Assembly (NCBI GenBank): GCA_902773065.1 | Contig: CACYDD010000286.1 | Span: 1 to 24,653 of the forward strand | Length of the DNA: 24,653 nt | Reading direction: 5' to 3' | From: an uncultured Ruminococcus sp. | GTDB lineage: Bacteria; Bacillota; Clostridia; Oscillospirales; Acutalibacteraceae | Shown here: positions 6,882 to 14,505 of the stretch, piece by piece | Layout: every line of letters begins with the position of its first letter | How positions within the stretch are numbered: position 1 is the stretch's first letter | Position numbers and translations under genes: made by a program | Notes under the pieces: model-generated | What the model was told of the DNA's origin: nothing | The model's database searches: none | The model's input: only the letters and a program-made list of their open reading frames with translations

Positions 6882-7336
6882 TCATAGACAAGTTTTTCGG
6901 GTGTCCAGTCAGAAAGAACAGCAACCATGTCTGCGGCGACTTTTTTTGCTCCGTCAAGATCCTGAGCAAGATAGTTACCGCAGCGTTTTCTTTCTGCACC
7001 GGGAATTTCGCCTGTAAAATCTCTGATATAAACCATACTGTCATAAACAAGCTTGATGGCAAGTTCGGGCGATATATTGTCCCTGACAAGAAAATAAAAA
7101 CCTGTTCTGCATCCCATAGGACCAACATAGATAATGTTATCACTGTGTTCGGTATTCCGCACATAAGTCGCAAAAATATGCTCCATGGTGTGCATTTCGT
7201 TATCTCCAAGATAATCGCCTGCATTCGGCGCTTTCATTCTGATGTCATAGGTAACAACATCACCGTCAATTCTGGATGTGTACATTCCTTTTTTCAGCTT
7301 GTCATGGTCAACGGTAAAGCTTGCTATCATTTTCAT
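6878..7336 (-). CDS. luxS: S-ribosylhomocysteine lyase (LuxS)
   Basis: LuxS cleaves S-ribosylhomocysteine to homocysteine and DPD, the precursor of autoinducer-2, in the activated methyl cycle. It has 152 residues, close to the usual 150-160. The metal motif HTMEH (His49, His53) and Cys119 (KRCGNYL) are the expected metal ligands, and Cys76 in PMGCRTGFYFLV is the expected catalytic cysteine. The ATG at 7336 has GAGGAGG 8 bases upstream and begins MKMIASFTVDH as family members do; the ATG at 7378 falls inside the prsA terminator hairpin and is rejected. No clear promoter was seen between that hairpin and the start, so read-through from prsA may feed it. Confidence 0.95.
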   Translation of the reverse strand: MKMIASFTVDHDKLKKGMYTSRIDGDVVTYDIRMKAPNAGDYLGDNEMHTMEHIFATYVRNTEHSDNIIYVGPMGCRTGFYFLVRDNISPELAIKLVYDSMVYIRDFTGEIPGAERKRCGNYLAQDLDGAKKVAADMVAVLSDWTPEKLVYE

Positions 7337-7360
7337 AAGTAAATCCTCCTCTGTAAAACA

Positions 7361-7391
7361 AACGGACATAGTTTTCATAACTATGCCCGTT
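7361..7391 (-). terminator. Hairpin between prsA-like gene and luxS
   Basis: Arms 7361-7373 and 7379-7391 pair over 13 bp; the single mismatch becomes a G-U wobble only in minus-strand RNA. A T-rich stretch (TTTGTTTTAC) follows in the minus direction. It can terminate or attenuate the prsA transcript before luxS. Confidence 0.75.
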
Positions 7392-7404
7392 TTTCTTAGC
7401 TCAA

Positions 7405-9000
7405 TTACTGGTCTGCAAGATTCTGTCCTGCTGTACTGCTTTCGGCTGAACTTTCTTCCTGCGGATAAACATCAATATCCTTGATCGAATCTTCATCATA
7501 CTCGATTTTATACTTCTTGGAAAGTTCTTCATAGCTTTTCTTCAGATCCTCCTGACGCAGATCTGAGTCAACATTTACCTTCCATGCAGTAAGACCGCTT
7601 CCGACGTAGTACATAACATGATATCCGTAATCGGTAGAAACAATTCCCGAATCGCCTGCTTTGCGGTTTTTGTCGAACATCCAGTCATTAAATGAAGGAA
7701 CCATCTGTCCTGACGGAACATTGCTGTACAGACCACCGTTTGTATTGGAACCCGGATCTTCGCTGTACTTGTTTGCAAGCTCGGCAAAACTGTCCTCTGT
7801 AGCATCGCCGTCCTGCCATTCCTTGTAGATTTTTTCAGCTTCCTCTTTGGTTTTGGAATCGGAATTATCATGTGAGGTCAGGCTGACAAGAATATGTCTG
7901 ATATTCCTGGTTGCTGTTTCATCACGATAAACAGGCTTGTCTATCATAATTACCACATAGGAAGTGGATGTCTCAAACACCTTTGTTTCGTTTGCTTTTC
8001 TTTCCTTGTCAAAAACCCACTGACTCATTTCATCAGCGTCTGAATAGGTCGTTTTTGTATACTGAGTCGCCTCAACGGTCTCATTGACGGCATCATTGAA
8101 ATCTTCCTCGGTAATAGATTCCTCTGAAGTAGTCGTGAGCGATACAAGAGACGGATTTGCCTTAAGGAATTTGGTCAAATAAGTCTCGTATTCCTTGGCA
8201 TCCTTAGTATTGGCAAGAGCATCGGCATTTTCTTTCATCTTGTTTTTTCTGTCTTCGTTGACTTCCGCAGAAGTTCCGTCAATATTTGTGTCGGTATATC
8301 TGAATTCATAAATATGATAATCCGCAACCTCGTATTTTGTTTCATCCTCTTTAAATTTTGCTTCATACTGGCTGTCGGTATATTTATAACTGTCATGCAG
8401 ATAGTTATTATATTTCTGGGCAAGAAGTGTCATTTTCATGACATATTCAATATCATTTACTGTGATTTTTCCGTCATAAAGATCTTTTACATAAGTATCG
8501 AGATCTTTGCTTTCCTGCTCCGCTGCTGATTCCATACTGCTGCGGTAATCGGCAATCGTCTGAAGTTCCTCATCCGAAAGCGTCATTTTCTCTGCTTCCG
8601 CTGCCTCGGCAAAAACCATGATCTGGTTCAGGTAGGTTTTTGTGTTTTCAAGGAAATAATCATGCCATGTTGTCTTTTCTTCTTCGTTATAATACTGATC
8701 CTTCAGACTTTGTGTTGTATCAAAATAGCCTGCTTTATTCTCGCTCAGAAACTGCTGATACAAAGAATTGAAAAGATACTGCATAACATCAAAAGACAGC
8801 TCGTAATGGTCAGATTTAACCCCAATATTATCTCCGAATTTTGTAACGGAGTCTGTGGAAGTGACCTCTGAATTCTGGCTGTCCTTATCCTTGGTTTTCT
8901 CTTCAAACATATCACATCCTGACAAAGGCACTGCAACAAAAATCGTACCTGCAACTGCTGCTGCCATAATGCGCTTTGCCAATGAACCGAATTTAGACAT
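7405..9000 (-). CDS. PrsA-like lipoprotein with parvulin peptidyl-prolyl isomerase domain
   Basis: A 531-residue exported foldase-type lipoprotein. The signal peptide ends in the lipobox PLSGC with Cys29 as the lipidated residue. After a Ser/Thr/Asp-rich linker come a SurA/PrsA-like N-terminal helical part (about 60-210) and a clear parvulin domain (about 364-468) with RHILVS, FAELANKYSEDPGS, GGLY and GYHVMYYVG. Residues about 226-357 look like a second, decayed parvulin unit, because WVFDKERKANETKVFETSTS there parallels WMFDKNRKAGDSGIVSTDYG later. The C-terminus is Ser/Glu-rich. The ATG at 9000 follows GGAGAG. It should act outside the membrane on exported proteins. Confidence 0.9.
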   Translation of the reverse strand: MSKFGSLAKRIMAAAVAGTIFVAVPLSGCDMFEEKTKDKDSQNSEVTSTDSVTKFGDNIGVKSDHYELSFDVMQYLFNSLYQQFLSENKAGYFDTTQSLKDQYYNEEEKTTWHDYFLENTKTYLNQIMVFAEAAEAEKMTLSDEELQTIADYRSSMESAAEQESKDLDTYVKDLYDGKITVNDIEYVMKMTLLAQKYNNYLHDSYKYTDSQYEAKFKEDETKYEVADYHIYEFRYTDTNIDGTSAEVNEDRKNKMKENADALANTKDAKEYETYLTKFLKANPSLVSLTTTSEESITEEDFNDAVNETVEATQYTKTTYSDADEMSQWVFDKERKANETKVFETSTSYVVIMIDKPVYRDETATRNIRHILVSLTSHDNSDSKTKEEAEKIYKEWQDGDATEDSFAELANKYSEDPGSNTNGGLYSNVPSGQMVPSFNDWMFDKNRKAGDSGIVSTDYGYHVMYYVGSGLTAWKVNVDSDLRQEDLKKSYEELSKKYKIEYDEDSIKDIDVYPQEESSAESSTAGQNLADQ

Positions 9001-9050
9001 TGTATTTCTCTCCTTCCGATCTGCACAGCTACAAATCGTAACATAAATTT

Positions 9051-9071
9051 CACACTGCACATCACAGTGTG
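9051..9071 (-). other. Small hairpin in the prsA-like leader
   Basis: CACACTG (9051-9057) and CAGTGTG (9065-9071) form a 7-bp stem with a 7-base loop between the promoter and start of the prsA-like gene. It could affect mRNA stability or bind a regulator; the sequence alone does not say. Confidence 0.35.
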
Positions 9072-9106
9072 TTCAAGAGATGATCAATTCAAAAATCTCC
9101 ATATTA

Positions 9107-9135
9107 ATAATAACAAAAATCCGTCCATTTTTCAA
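9107..9135 (-). promoter_or_regulatory. Probable SigA promoter of the prsA-like gene
   Basis: Minus strand: TTGAAA (9135-9130), 17-bp spacer, TATTAT (9112-9107), about 107 bases before the start codon. Confidence 0.65.
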
Positions 9136-9166
9136 CAGTTATTTTCAAATATCTTATATTGTATAC

Positions 9167-9194
9167 TTGACATTTTTGTAAAATATTATAAAAT
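9167..9194 (+). promoter_or_regulatory. Probable SigA promoter of the MBL-fold gene
   Basis: TTGACA (9167-9172), 16-bp spacer, TAAAAT (9189-9194), divergent from the prsA-like promoter. Confidence 0.7.
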
Positions 9195-9255
9195 GATATA
9201 AGGATTCAAGGTCTGTCATTTACTTAACGGTGATAAATTTGATGGGAGTTATATT

Positions 9256-10041
9256 ATGGATAAAATAATGAGTTTTAAAAGATATATCTGCGGATATGAA
9301 GAATTTAACTTTTCGGAGCTTTACCGCCAGTGTGACATTGGCATACGCAAGCTTCCGGTCAATGTGTTTCTGCTGGAGCATAAAAAAAGGGGGCATATCC
9401 TGATCAATACAGGGTGCAGTAGCCGGCTGAAAAAAAATCCCGTTGCATTTGCAAAGCTGACAGCAAAACACAAACTATCCTTTGAAGAAAAGGACAGCAT
9501 TTCGGCACAGCTTCTTGCGGAGGGAATGGATCCGGTCTGTATCAGAAAGGTACTTCTGACGCATTGTGATCCTGAATGTTGTGCTTCCCTGCCGCTGCTG
9601 CCAAAATATGAACTGCTTTCCAGTGCAGGAGTACTTTCTTTGATATGGCTTTCAGATCCTTCTGATGGTATCATGAAAAGCACCATTCCGTCAGAAGAAG
9701 TTCCCAAAAAAGCGGCAGGACTTTATCAGGGTGAAACATTTCTGAAACAATATTTCAAATGGGTCTATGATGTATTCGGTGACGGAACGATTCTTGCTGT
9801 TGACATCACAGGTCACGCAAAAGCAATGACGGCTTTTTATCTGACCGAAAAAAACATCTTTATTGCTGCTGACGCTTCTGTTGACGAAACCGCTGTAACG
9901 GAAAATCTTGTTCCAAGCGATAAGCTTTTAAAACAGCAATTCTATCCTGACGATTATCTTTCTGTCCTTATCACACTCCGCCGGATGAAAAAAGAACATC
10001 CTGATATAAGATTCATCTTCTCACATTCAGAAAATATATAG
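9256..10041 (+). CDS. Metallo-beta-lactamase-fold protein with altered metal motif
   Basis: A 261-residue cytosolic protein with the order of landmarks of lactonase-like MBL-fold hydrolases: GHILINTGCS (about 46-55, the usual D of the lid strand replaced by N), LLTHCDPECCASLP (100-113) where active enzymes have HxHxDH, DITGHAKAMTAFYL (His187), FIAADAS (Asp206) and a late FSHSE (His257). Only His103 of the main motif is kept, with Asp105, Cys108 and Cys109 nearby. It may be catalytically dead, or bind metal through other residues. ATG at 9256 follows GGGAG; an internal ATG at 9268 is an alternative. It stands alone between its own promoter and a terminator. Confidence 0.75.
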   Translation: MDKIMSFKRYICGYEEFNFSELYRQCDIGIRKLPVNVFLLEHKKRGHILINTGCSSRLKKNPVAFAKLTAKHKLSFEEKDSISAQLLAEGMDPVCIRKVLLTHCDPECCASLPLLPKYELLSSAGVLSLIWLSDPSDGIMKSTIPSEEVPKKAAGLYQGETFLKQYFKWVYDVFGDGTILAVDITGHAKAMTAFYLTEKNIFIAADASVDETAVTENLVPSDKLLKQQFYPDDYLSVLITLRRMKKEHPDIRFIFSHSENI

Positions 10042-10045
10042 AAAT

Positions 10046-10086
10046 AAACTCTGCGACACAGTAATGAACTGTATTGCAGAGTTTTC
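10046..10086. terminator. Bidirectional terminator between convergent genes
   Basis: Outer arms AAACTCTGC and GCAGAGTTT enclose an inner stem ACAGT/ACTGT (10058-10062 with 10068-10072). T-rich DNA follows on the plus side. It separates the MBL-fold gene from the zinc-ribbon gene. Confidence 0.8.
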
Positions 10087-10126
10087 ATTTATGAGGGTTG
10101 AATTTGTTTACCTGAACGGTAATTCC

Positions 10127-11326
10127 TTATACTCTTAAAAGTCTGAGCTTTCCTACAAGGGGGATATCTTTGACCTTGCCGGCATTGATATTCTGAATCG
10201 CGGTTACGACAAGGAAAACCGGAACGGCAAAGAAAATAGCAGTAAACAGAAGTACCAGTATATAGCCATGAATATAAAGACCTGTATCAGCACTTCTCAC
10301 AGCTCCGCTGATGATCACACCCGAATAGATATAGTTGATGATTCCGCATATCACTTCAATAATAAAGATCAACAGTCCCTGATTGGCATAAAATCTTGCG
10401 GAAGCACACTCTTTTTTCACTACTAAAGGTACCCAGAAAGTAATTCCCATACTTGCAAGAATACAGAGCATTTTGTTCTGCTTCATATTGTTGATATCAT
10501 ACAAATGGGAATAATCTTTTGTGTCTTTGAGTTTGCTGATAAACTCCTTTACGTTCTTCGGCTTTTCCTCTTCAGTTTCTCCCTCATCTTCGGGAGTTTC
10601 TTTCTTTTCAAACTTAAAATTCTTAGAATCCTGATGAGGATCAGTCTTTGGTTCTGTTTTATACAGATCCGGTGACCATGTGCTTTCCTCTTTCTTTGGT
10701 TCTGGTTCAGGTTCAACAACATACTGTTGTTGGGGCTGTGGTTCAGGCTGAACCACATACTGCTGCTGTGGCTGAGGTTCAGGATCGGGTTCTGCCGCAT
10801 ATTGCTGTGTCTGCGGTTGTGCATACTGCTGAGGTGCATATTGCTGTGCCTGCGGCTGTGCATACTGTTGAGGTGCATATTGCTGTGCCTGCGGCTGCGC
10901 ATACTGCTGCGGCGCATATTGCTGTGGCTGCGCATACTGCTGAGACGCATATTGCTGTGGCTGTACATACTGCTGAGACGCATATTGCTGTGGCTGTACA
11001 TACTGCTGCGGTGCATATTGCTGATTCTGCTGCATCTGCTCCGCATACTGCTCTAAATACTGCGGCTGACCGTACTGATTATCATAACCGCTGCTGCTGT
11101 CATATTGTTCGGAATAATCCTGGGTAAAATGCGGTTGCTCATACTGCGGCTGTTCATAGACCTGACCGATCGGTCTGCCGTACTGATCATATTCGATTTT
11201 CGGTTTTTCGGGCTGCGGAGCATCCAGATCAGGCACTGCCGCCGCAACAAACTCCCTTGATCCGCAAGTAATACAAAACGCAGCACCGTCGGGAAGCGAC
11301 GCACCGCAAGAAGCGCAAACTTTCAT
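10127..11326 (-). CDS. Zinc-ribbon, Gln/Tyr-rich repeat membrane protein
   Basis: A 399-residue protein of unknown role. Residues 1-23 form a zinc ribbon (CASC...CITC). Residues about 55-100 are Gln/Tyr-rich. Residues 101-178 are a tandem repeat of 11- to 13-residue units built on QQYAPQQYAQP, and two PQPQQQYVV units follow near 186-205. A charged linker (about 207-270) leads to a C-terminal membrane region (about 282-399) with several helices, ending IQNINAGKVKDIPLVGKLRLL, which resembles DUF4870/Tic20-like small membrane domains. The N-terminus has no signal peptide, so the ribbon is probably cytosolic. ATAGGAGG precedes the ATG at 11326. It lies 57 bp after the SMI1-like frame and may share its promoter. 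Confidence 0.8.
   Translation of the reverse strand: MKVCASCGASLPDGAAFCITCGSREFVAAAVPDLDAPQPEKPKIEYDQYGRPIGQVYEQPQYEQPHFTQDYSEQYDSSSGYDNQYGQPQYLEQYAEQMQQNQQYAPQQYVQPQQYASQQYVQPQQYASQQYAQPQQYAPQQYAQPQAQQYAPQQYAQPQAQQYAPQQYAQPQTQQYAAEPDPEPQPQQQYVVQPEPQPQQQYVVEPEPEPKKEESTWSPDLYKTEPKTDPHQDSKNFKFEKKETPEDEGETEEEKPKNVKEFISKLKDTKDYSHLYDINNMKQNKMLCILASMGITFWVPLVVKKECASARFYANQGLLIFIIEVICGIINYIYSGVIISGAVRSADTGLYIHGYILVLLFTAIFFAVPVFLVVTAIQNINAGKVKDIPLVGKLRLLRV
10793..11026 (-). repeat. In-frame tandem repeat encoding QQYA-type units
   Basis: Imperfect DNA repeats of 33 and 39 bp (GCATATTGCTGYG-type units on the plus strand) encode residues 101-178 of the zinc-ribbon protein. The unit length is always a multiple of three, so copy-number change would keep the frame. 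Confidence 0.85.
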
Positions 11327-11383
11327 AATGTCCTCCTATGTTATGTGATATGATATAGTTAAAATAAAAAATTAAGTTTCAGA

Positions 11384-11999
11384 TCATTTTTTCCAGATAT
11401 CAGGCTTTTTGAATGACAGACTGTCAAATTCATCCATCATTTCATCTTCTGTCATTGCCGAAAGCTTATTTTTGTACTCCCCTTTTATGTATTCCAACTG
11501 GCAGTTCCATGTTGTCTCATTTTCGATACATTCATCCATTGAAACAGCTGAAAGAAGGCAGTAATACATAAACTCATCAAAGCTTTCTGCAACCAGTTCC
11601 TGTGAATCAGAATCATCATGTGCAATAAAAACATACTTCGGCTCGTCCGTATCATTTTCCCTGCCCTTTTCAAACCAGAAACAGAAAAAATCTCCGCCGC
11701 CTGAAATTCCGAACGGAATCAGGGTAATATCGTCCCGAAGATACAGATTATCATATTTCCCACACATTTTCAGTATTTCATCCAACGAATCCTTCCATTC
11801 CGCATAGTGATCAAACGGAAGCGGCTCACAATCGCTGCTGATCATCAGAAAAGCCTTCGGGTCATTGATATCGATCCCTGTCCGCTTTGAATTCCTCACG
11901 GCTCAACTCAAGCCAGTCCATTGCACCGGTCTGATAAACTTCTGTCCACCTTTCCGGGAATTTAAAATGCATGAGTTTTTCCACTTCATCAGGCTTCAT
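11384..11999 (-). pseudogene. SMI1/KNR4-like (SUKH) gene with a frameshift
   Basis: An ATG at 11999 after GGGGTGAGG begins a 45-codon frame (MKPDEVEKLMHFKFPERWTE...) that stops at 11862. A second frame, open from 11899 to 11384, carries the main body: IPFGISGGGDFFCFWFEKG, YVFIAHDDSD and AESFDEFMYYCLL, all typical of SMI1/KNR4 (SUKH) proteins, which often serve as immunity proteins or fold partners. The body frame has a TGA at 11905-11903 and no good ribosome site of its own. One base gained or lost between about 11862 and 11905 would join the two into a protein of about 204 residues. It could be a true mutation, a sequencing error, or a restarted shorter gene. A strong promoter remains upstream. 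Confidence 0.65.
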
Positions 12000-12032
12000 A
12001 TCCTCACCCCTGCCTAAATATTTCCATAACTA

Positions 12033-12062
12033 ATTATATTACAAATTATATAAAAATGTCAA
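12033..12062 (-). promoter_or_regulatory. Strong SigA promoter of the SMI1-like gene
   Basis: Minus strand: TTGACA (12062-12057), 18-bp spacer, TATAAT (12038-12033), both boxes perfect, 34 bases before the ATG at 11999. Confidence 0.8.
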
Positions 12063-12080
12063 TAACATGATTCAATTCCG

Positions 12081-12128
12081 TTAAAAATAATCGTGCAAAA
12101 TAAACCGAAAAAGTTTATCCAGCACGAT
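12081..12128 (-). terminator. Terminator of the sugar-binding lipoprotein gene
   Basis: Arms ATCGTGC and GCACGAT (12128-12122 with 12096-12090) plus an inner TAAAC/GTTTA pairing, followed on the minus strand by TATTTTTAA. Confidence 0.8.
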
Positions 12129-12148
12129 CATTTTCCATTTTCAATTTG

Positions 12149-13387
12149 TCAGTCCAGTCCCCAGAGTTTGCGGTAGCCGGTGACGAAGTTCGCACCGAAA
12201 CAGATCTCGTAGAAGCCGTCGATACCTTCATATTCGGTATTTTCAAGGTCACTTTTGATAGAATCCTTTGTGACAACTCTTACAGGTACGCTCTGCTGCT
12301 CGGGAAGGTCTGCTTTATCGAGTACCCTGAGTGCATAATCCACCATTGCATAGGCAGTCCACTCATAGCTTTGTGCAACAAGCATTTCGATCTTACCGTT
12401 TTCAGCAGAGGTAAAGGCAGATGTACCGCCGCCTGTTGCTATGATTTTAATATTTTTTCCTATCTGATCGACTGCACTGATCGCATCATTGATCATCGTT
12501 TCATCAAGCACGATAATATAGTTAAGGTTGGGGTCTTTTTCCAGTGCCTGCTTAATTTTTGTTGCCAGTCCATTCTCAACCTCAATAGAAGAACCGCTCT
12601 GTACAGTACAGTAACCCGATGTGACATATTTTTTAAACTCATCAGCAAATCCGTTATAGATAGAGGTTGAAAGTGTTGAATCCGAATTGTTGATCGCAAG
12701 TGCATTCACCTTGCCCTTGTTTTTGCTGATTGCCCAGTCTGCAAGAAGCTTGCCTGCCAGCTGGTAATCAATCGGGATCGTATAGTCAACATAGTGATCT
12801 TTCATATCCTTTCCGACATATCCTGCGGAAAGAACCTTCACTCCGTTTGCCTGTGTCAGCTCTATTTCATTTGCGATAGGGTCTTTGTTGATATCTCCGT
12901 ACATCACAACAATATCACTTTTTTCCACTGCCTTCGCCAGTGCATCATTATAGGCAGCCGGTGTTCCGTCGGAATTGTCCGCATAGATTTTTTTGAATCC
13001 TGCAGATTTTGCCGCTGATTTGAACTGTTTCACAACAAGTGAAGTAAACACATTGTTGGAATTATCAGGGATCAGTGATACCTTTTTATTCTTGGAAATT
13101 TCCGTCGCATCGATTTCTTTTGCCTTGACAGTAAAGTCAGGAATATCCTTGTATTGTGCAATAAAATCATTGATCGAACTCAGCTGTTCGTTTGTGATCT
13201 CAGGCTTTGATTCAACCATACTGATATCGGAAATCGTTTCGCTTGATTCCTCTTGTTTAGAAGCCACCGAGCTTTCTGTTGTTTCCTGTGTACTTTCGGT
13301 TTTATCACCGGAATTCTCACAGGCTGCCATTGCAAAAGACCCCAATACGATCGCTGCCATCAACGCCAATGCTGTAAATTTCTTCAT
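12149..13387 (-). CDS. Sugar ABC-type substrate-binding lipoprotein
   Basis: A 412-residue exported protein. MKKFTALALMAAIVLGSFAMAAC is a lipoprotein signal with Cys23 as the likely lipidated residue, followed by a Ser/Glu/Thr linker (to about 65). The rest has the form of a type I periplasmic-binding domain of the ribose/galactose class: ISKNKKVSLIPDN early, KSDIVVMYGDINKDP, VKVLSAGYVGKDM, GKVNALAINNSDS, LNYIIVLDETMINDAI and KIIATGGGTSAF. No permease or ATPase gene lies nearby, so it may serve a transporter encoded elsewhere or act as a sensor. The ligand cannot be read from the sequence. A GGAGGAAGA site precedes the ATG at 13387. Confidence 0.85.
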   Translation of the reverse strand: MKKFTALALMAAIVLGSFAMAACENSGDKTESTQETTESSVASKQEESSETISDISMVESKPEITNEQLSSINDFIAQYKDIPDFTVKAKEIDATEISKNKKVSLIPDNSNNVFTSLVVKQFKSAAKSAGFKKIYADNSDGTPAAYNDALAKAVEKSDIVVMYGDINKDPIANEIELTQANGVKVLSAGYVGKDMKDHYVDYTIPIDYQLAGKLLADWAISKNKGKVNALAINNSDSTLSTSIYNGFADEFKKYVTSGYCTVQSGSSIEVENGLATKIKQALEKDPNLNYIIVLDETMINDAISAVDQIGKNIKIIATGGGTSAFTSAENGKIEMLVAQSYEWTAYAMVDYALRVLDKADLPEQQSVPVRVVTKDSIKSDLENTEYEGIDGFYEICFGANFVTGYRKLWGLD

Positions 13388-13444
13388 ATTCTTCCTCCAA
13401 ATTCCTTTTATATCCTAAAATTAAAATCTTATACCACGTTTTTA

Positions 13445-13473
13445 ATTATACTTCTTACAACAACCACTGTCAA
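13445..13473 (-). promoter_or_regulatory. Consensus SigA promoter of the sugar-binding lipoprotein
   Basis: Minus strand: TTGACA (13473-13468), exactly 17 bp, TATAAT (13450-13445), 57 bases before the start codon. This region is shared with the divergent gpr gene. Confidence 0.85.
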
Positions 13474-13582
13474 CAAGCATTTTTGCCGTATTTCTTTAAG
13501 AAAATTCAAAAGTTTTTGTAGGATAATATTTGTGTGTTCTGTCAACCATAATAAATAGAAAAACAGCGAAAGGAATACGATT

Positions 13583-14443
13583 ATGAATTTCAGAACAGAC
13601 CTTGCACTTGAGGCACATAAGAGTAACGGAGGACAGACCGAAGGCACAGTTTTTGAAAGCGAAAAAAAAGGAGATCTCAAAATAAGCCGTCTGCATATTG
13701 AAAGCGATTCTGCCGCACAGAAGCTTGAAAAACCGAAAGGCTGTTATATTACCATAGAGGGTTTGCCTCTGACAGATTATTTTCGTGATGCACAGGAACA
13801 GATCGAAACCATCTCAAAAGAAATTACGGCACTGCTTCCCGAAAAAGGAACAGTCCTTGTCATAGGAATCGGCAACACTGATATCACTCCTGATGCTTTA
13901 GGTCCTTTCAGTGCAGATACAGTTCTTGCCACACGCCATATACGCGGTGAAATTGCCCGCTGCGCCGGTCTTGACAATCTGCGTCCGACAGCTGTTCTTT
14001 CACCGGGCGTTCTCGGGCAAACAGGCATTGAAACAGGTGAGATCATCATTTCTCTTCTCGGCAGGCTTGAGCCTTGTGCCGTCATTGCTATAGATGCACT
14101 CGCTTCCAAAAGCATTTCCCACCTCGGGAAAACGATCCAGATCAGCGACAGCGGTATTTCTCCCGGCTCGGGAATCGGCAACCATCGGCTCCGCCTCAAC
14201 CAAGAAACTCTTGGTATTCCCGTCATTGGTATCGGTATGCCGACAGTTGTAGATGCTGCTACTCTCGTCTCCGATATGTCGGGCGGAGAGCATACTTCCT
14301 TTGACCGGCAAAACAATTTCATCGTCACCCCGAAAGAAATTGATCTCCTCATCGAACGTGCCTCCAAACTCATCGGCATGGCCATCAACTGTGCCCTGCA
14401 GCCGGACTACTCCTTCACCGACCTGGCAGCACTTGTATCATAA
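13583..14443 (+). CDS. gpr: Germination protease (spore endopeptidase Gpr)
   Basis: Gpr degrades small acid-soluble spore proteins when a spore germinates; it is made as a zymogen in the forespore. The 286-residue length is slightly short for the family. The N-terminal NFRTDLALEAH, VLVIGIGNTDITPDALGP (about 91-108), LSPGVLGQTGIETGE (about 139-153), AIDALASKS and SGISPGSGIGNHR match family landmarks. GAAAGGAA precedes the ATG at 13583. It lies 62 bp before spoIIP, the same order as in Bacillus. A CATAATA at 13547-13553 could be a forespore-sigma -10 box, but no matching -35 was found at normal spacing. Its presence says the lineage keeps spore genes, not that the strain sporulates. Confidence 0.93.
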   Translation: MNFRTDLALEAHKSNGGQTEGTVFESEKKGDLKISRLHIESDSAAQKLEKPKGCYITIEGLPLTDYFRDAQEQIETISKEITALLPEKGTVLVIGIGNTDITPDALGPFSADTVLATRHIRGEIARCAGLDNLRPTAVLSPGVLGQTGIETGEIIISLLGRLEPCAVIAIDALASKSISHLGKTIQISDSGISPGSGIGNHRLRLNQETLGIPVIGIGMPTVVDAATLVSDMSGGEHTSFDRQNNFIVTPKEIDLLIERASKLIGMAINCALQPDYSFTDLAALVS

Positions 14444-14505
14444 ATTCTCCTCTATCTGCATATCTTGTATTATGCCCGATAAGTGAAATACAGGGAGGGA
14501 AAGCT

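Noticed and set aside
7337..7378. Longer LuxS start at 7378
   Set aside because: That ATG lies inside the hairpin that follows the prsA-like gene, and the added residues do not match LuxS; the ATG at 7336 has the ribosome site.
10793..11026. Regularly spaced DNA repeats that could suggest a CRISPR-like array
   Set aside because: Units are adjacent without unique spacers, in frame, and encode the QQYA repeat of a continuous protein.
10648..11127. Long open frames on both strands across the Gln-repeat region
   Set aside because: Repetitive DNA keeps several frames open; only the minus-strand frame has a zinc ribbon, membrane domain and ribosome site.
12149..13387. Complete sugar ABC transporter operon
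   Set aside because: Only the binding lipoprotein is present; its neighbours are the SMI1-like gene and gpr.
13521..13553. Forespore sigma (SigF/SigG) promoter before gpr
   Set aside because: CATAATA fits a -10 box, but the nearest GNATA-like -35 (GGATA, 13521-13525) is 21 bp away, too far for a confident call.
13777..14388. Minus-strand 203-codon open frame inside gpr
   Set aside because: The gpr frame on the plus strand has clear family motifs; the antisense product is Arg/Ser/Pro-rich and has no ribosome site that stands out.
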